DNA from: Limnephilus marmoratus
Lineage: Eukaryota > Arthropoda > Insecta > Trichoptera > Limnephilidae
Length of the DNA stretch: 64,000 nt
Reading direction: 5' to 3'
Assembly: GCA_917880885.1 (NCBI GenBank)
Contig: OU862916.1
Location: forward strand, 51,000,831-51,064,830
Position numbers and translations under genes: made by a program. The notes below the pieces were generated by a model that did no database searches, was not told the DNA's origin, and worked only from the letters and a program-made list of their open reading frames with translations. Shown here piece after piece: positions 61,225 to 64,000 of this stretch (position 1 is its first letter; each line of letters opens with the position of its first letter).

Positions 61225-61640
61225 ACCATTGGTCTTGAAGAGACCCATATTGTAGGAAGGAGGAAACACAGAGGCCGGCAAATCATTCCACAGCCGAGCT
61301 GTTGAACACAAGAACGAGTCGAAGAAACGACCCGTTCTCATGTGATAAATGTCAACCGTGTACAAATGTTGGGCACGCGTTTGGCTTGTTTCCCGACTAT
61401 GCACCGGTGCCGAAGGGATCAATGATGCTAGTTCCTCGGAGGATCTTCCATTGTAATACCGGTAGAACAAGGATAGCATTCCCACCCGACGCCTGTGCTC
61501 TAAAGATAGCAATCCGTCTGTTAAGATGGGAGAATCTAAAGCGGACCGCCTGTTTCTGCACAGAGTCGAGGGAATTTTTTAGGTATTTTGGAGCTCCAGA
61601 CCAGAGGTGGCTGCCAAAATCATATAGTCGGTCTCCTCCT
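61225..61640 (-). pseudogene. Jockey/CR1-like LINE reverse transcriptase C-terminus (one frameshift)
   Basis: The minus strand reads HLWSGAPKYLKNSLDSVQKQ AVR, then after a one-base shift near 61540 DSPILTDGLLSLEHRRRVGM, LSLFYRYYNGRSSEELASL and TARLWNDLPASVFPPSYNMG. This is the C-terminal thumb region shared by Jockey/CR1-type insect LINEs. The catalytic palm is missing and the 3' end runs into an S1 copy. The 131-aa plus frame (61302-61697) is its antisense shadow. Confidence 0.8.
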
Positions 61641-61991
61641 CGTGCGGTTCGTCGTATTCTCCCCGTTGTCTATTTTTTAGTTTTCTTATATCTTTAGCGC
61701 CCCCCCCTTGAGTTTTTTCTGTATCCGCCACTGCACCATCATCCATATGAAAATGAACGTATAACGAGATCACCGATTTATAGCATGTAATGCACCAATT
61801 TATTGCGAAATGCCGTACATATAATAATAATTGATTGGAGAGTGACAATAAACAATGAATGGAACAAAATAGAGTCATCGCGCGTTTAATGGGGCAAACA
61901 GACTTAGCTATAAAAGATCATTTTCAATGGGAATATATTATGGCTAGCGATATGCTGAAATAGGCCAAGCCAAATGATATTTTATCTTTTA
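61641..61991. other. No gene recognised
   Basis: AT-rich. The minus frame at 61579-61878 crosses the LINE border and has no family features. Confidence 0.45.
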
Positions 61992-62334
61992 CTAGCTGAC
62001 CCGGCCACGCGTTGCTGTGGCTAACGAAACACAACGCCATTTACTGGATGGTTATCCAACCCTTTATAACCACGATAAATTAACTCACACCGCCATCTAT
62101 TAATTTGCACAAAATCAAATCCTCACTGCCCGCTTGCCAGCCCGCTCGTCCACCACATATAGATATTCTCCTTTATACATTATATATTTCAACCAATTTA
62201 CACAAAATTTATACCTAAACCTTCCTCATGAATCACTCTATCTATTGTTGAAAACCGCATGAAAATCCGTTCAGTAGTTTTTGAGTTTATCGCAGACGAG
62301 GCGGAGGACTTTAATAATTTATAATATGTAGAGA
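61992..62334 (-). mobile_element. Non-autonomous Helitron, 343 bp
   Basis: On the minus strand it starts TCTCTACATATTATAAATTA (62334 inward) and ends CCACAGCAACGCGTGGCCGG then GTCAGCTAG at 61992. The CCAC/GTGG hairpin precedes the CTAG end and the insertion is between A and T. It matches the 38.9 kb copy. Just outside the 5' end (62335-62390) lies a second partial stretch of Helitron interior (CAACCAATTTATACAAAACC), so two copies are nested or tandem. Confidence 0.75.
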
Positions 62335-62390
62335 TATATTTCAACCAATTTATACAAAACCTTGACAAATCCCCTAAGAATCTCACTTTT

Positions 62391-63139
62391 ACCTTTAAGT
62401 TCGGCAGTGAACGAGTGATTATTACTATTTTTTTACGATATTAGCACAAAACGTAAAATTGATTGGTTGGTTCTACCATACTACGCTTAAAAATTTTAAA
62501 TAAATTAAAAATAAATTCAATTTAAATAGATAACCCTACTTTAATGATTTTTTTCCGATTAACTTAATTTACGCACTCAAGGGTCGCAAATTTATCATGA
62601 TAAAAATACAGTGGATTCAATGAGTAGTAAAAATAGTGATCGATTCCCACTGTAAACCAAAAAAATACTTTTACATGTTTCTTTGCATTTTATGAACAAG
62701 TCGGGTTGTTGATTGATGCTGATTATATAGTTTGTTGAACCTTACTTTCATACGGCTAATGAAATTAATAAATTTTGTAATAAAAAGTCTTCTTCAGTCA
62801 ATCTCCTGTTTAAATATCATGATTCTAAACCAAGTTTCCTAAAGAATTTGGCTTCCATTCCTCACAGTCCTGAACTCTTGGCAAAAATGCGTTCCATGAA
62901 AATCTAACACAAGTTCCTACTTATTCGAATCAGATAACTTTTCCTTTATCCAGACACATTTTTGCGTATTTTACGTGAAATTCAGTGTCAATAACCGCTA
63001 CTGGATTAGTATTCGGTACATCCAATCAATCGACCACCCCGCCAAATCTTGGTATCGACCACTTAGTTATATTTTTTTTACTTCTTCAAACTTCGCAAAT
63101 TTATTTTGTGGCATCATTTTTCATATATTATTTTTCATA
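62391..63139. other. No gene recognised
   Basis: AT-rich non-coding DNA upstream of the third hammerhead-like motif. If the latter belongs to a retroelement, no coding part survives here. Confidence 0.5.
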
Positions 63140-63184
63140 CAATTATGTTGAAGACAACATTGTTGTCGAAACATGTTGATATTG
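63140..63184 (+). ncRNA. Decayed hammerhead-ribozyme-like motif, 63.1 kb
   Basis: Stem I CAAT-T-AT (63140-63146) pairs with ATATTG (63179-63184). Stem II GACAAC-ATT-GTTGTC is perfect. GAAA lies at 63168-63171, stem III is AC/GT with loop AT, and the triplet is GTT. The core reads TTGAA before stem II instead of CTGANGAA, so two or three core bases are lost or changed and cleavage is unlikely. The tail TTTTAAATATAGTGGTTTTA and TACAAAG matches the tails at 3.9 and 42.9 kb. Confidence 0.45.
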
Positions 63185-63240
63185 TTTTAAATATAGTGGT
63201 TTTATACAAAGTAATAAGTTATTCATTATATATTTTTTTT

Positions 63241-64000
63241 ACTCCATAATCATTTCTCGAAAAAAGCTGGGCCTCTTACCTTGAATTTTAGGTACAGTTA
63301 GCGGGATTCATGATTCCAAAAACCTTTACCGTACAGTTTGGTATTCAGGTAGCGTGTGATACTCGTACAGGTTAATCTTCAACATCGGCAATGACATCAG
63401 AGGCGATTGTGTGATGATGACTTCCCAGAATAAAGCAATAAAGAGACACAAATTACTGTGACAATTTTTTCAAACGATCTCATTAAAGCATTGGGGTCCC
63501 AGTGATGGATATTATGGAACACTGGGGGAAAAAATATTTTTTCATAATAGGATTAATATTCTATCTTGCTATTATTATTATACTCTCTTTTAATTGCTTG
63601 TTTTTTTTTAAATTTGGCTATCCGCTTCATTCTAATTTATTGATATAACTCTTCGTTTCAACGTAATTGCTACAAGAAACCGCTATTTACATTGGGGAAG
63701 GCAGAAAAACTAGTGTCCGACCGAAATAGGACTTTCTACCAAAACCGAAACCGAAGCCGAATCTTCGGTATCTTTTTTAGACATGTAAAAAATCTATTGT
63801 TTACTAAAATTTGGCTTATTTTTACACGTGTACGGTTAGTTAACACTGAAAAACAATAATTGAATATATGAAAACGTATAATCAATATTACTGCTATAAA
63901 ACAACAAAAAAATATGAAAATTAATAAAACATGTCAACTACTTCTTGGAACAAAAAATTGTCAATAATCACACTTATATCATAAAGAATGGACCTCATTA
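63241..64000. other. No gene recognised
   Basis: AT-rich. A short segment at 63710-63775 with CCGAAACCGAAGCCGAATC looks like a piece of another dispersed repeat, but no second copy lies in this window. Confidence 0.45.

Noticed and set aside
61302..61697. 131-aa plus-strand frame
   Set aside because: Antisense of a Jockey/CR1-like LINE C-terminus that reads better on the minus strand.

Overview
The window looks like a repeat-dense, AT-rich piece of an insect nuclear genome. The evidence is a complete BEL/Pao LTR retrotransposon, RTE-type and Jockey/CR1-type LINE fragments of the kind common in insects, two short Helitrons ending in GGGTCAGCTAG, tRNA-headed SINEs and many short inverted-repeat elements. 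Lepidoptera is the best guess, but the order cannot be fixed from this sequence. No host protein-coding gene is recognisable. The only candidate host exon is a CpG-rich block at about 39.3-39.6 kb that ends in a good splice donor. The window may be intergenic DNA or part of a very large intron.

Layout. 0-4.4 kb: a dispersed repeat, a TIR MITE, two copies of a high-copy SINE-like family (called S1 here), and a palindromic pair of hammerhead-ribozyme motifs. 4.49-11.62 kb: an intact BEL/Pao element on the minus strand, with 383-bp LTRs that read as identical, a 5-bp target duplication and one 1704-codon Gag-Pol frame. 11.6-24 kb: LINE tails, C-rich MITEs in inverted arrangement, an RTE fragment, a foldback element with a tRNA-like core, a G-rich minisatellite retroposon, S1 copies, a tRNA-headed SINE (family S2) and a GC-rich foldback block. 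24-39 kb: a 1.26-kb TIR transposon, an S2 copy split by a MITE rich in TGACGTCA sites, an RTE fragment split by a younger LINE, more SINEs and a Helitron. 39-52 kb: the CpG block, a 378-bp MITE with about 90-bp TIRs, a second hammerhead pair, a second RTE fragment, the second minisatellite retroposon in inverted orientation and a 42-bp satellite array. 52-64 kb: S1 and S2 copies, small foldbacks, a Jockey/CR1-like fragment, the second Helitron and a third, decayed hammerhead motif.

How the parts relate. Only the BEL/Pao element still looks able to function by itself: capsid/nucleocapsid, protease, reverse transcriptase-RNase H and integrase are fused in one frame between intact LTRs. The LINE pieces are 5'-truncated and broken; machinery of this kind could have mobilised the SINE families. 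The most unusual content is the set of five hammerhead-ribozyme-like motifs at three loci. All have a two-base-pair stem III and share a common 3' extension. This is the architecture known from Penelope-like retroelements and retrozymes, and two of the loci are head-to-head inverted pairs.
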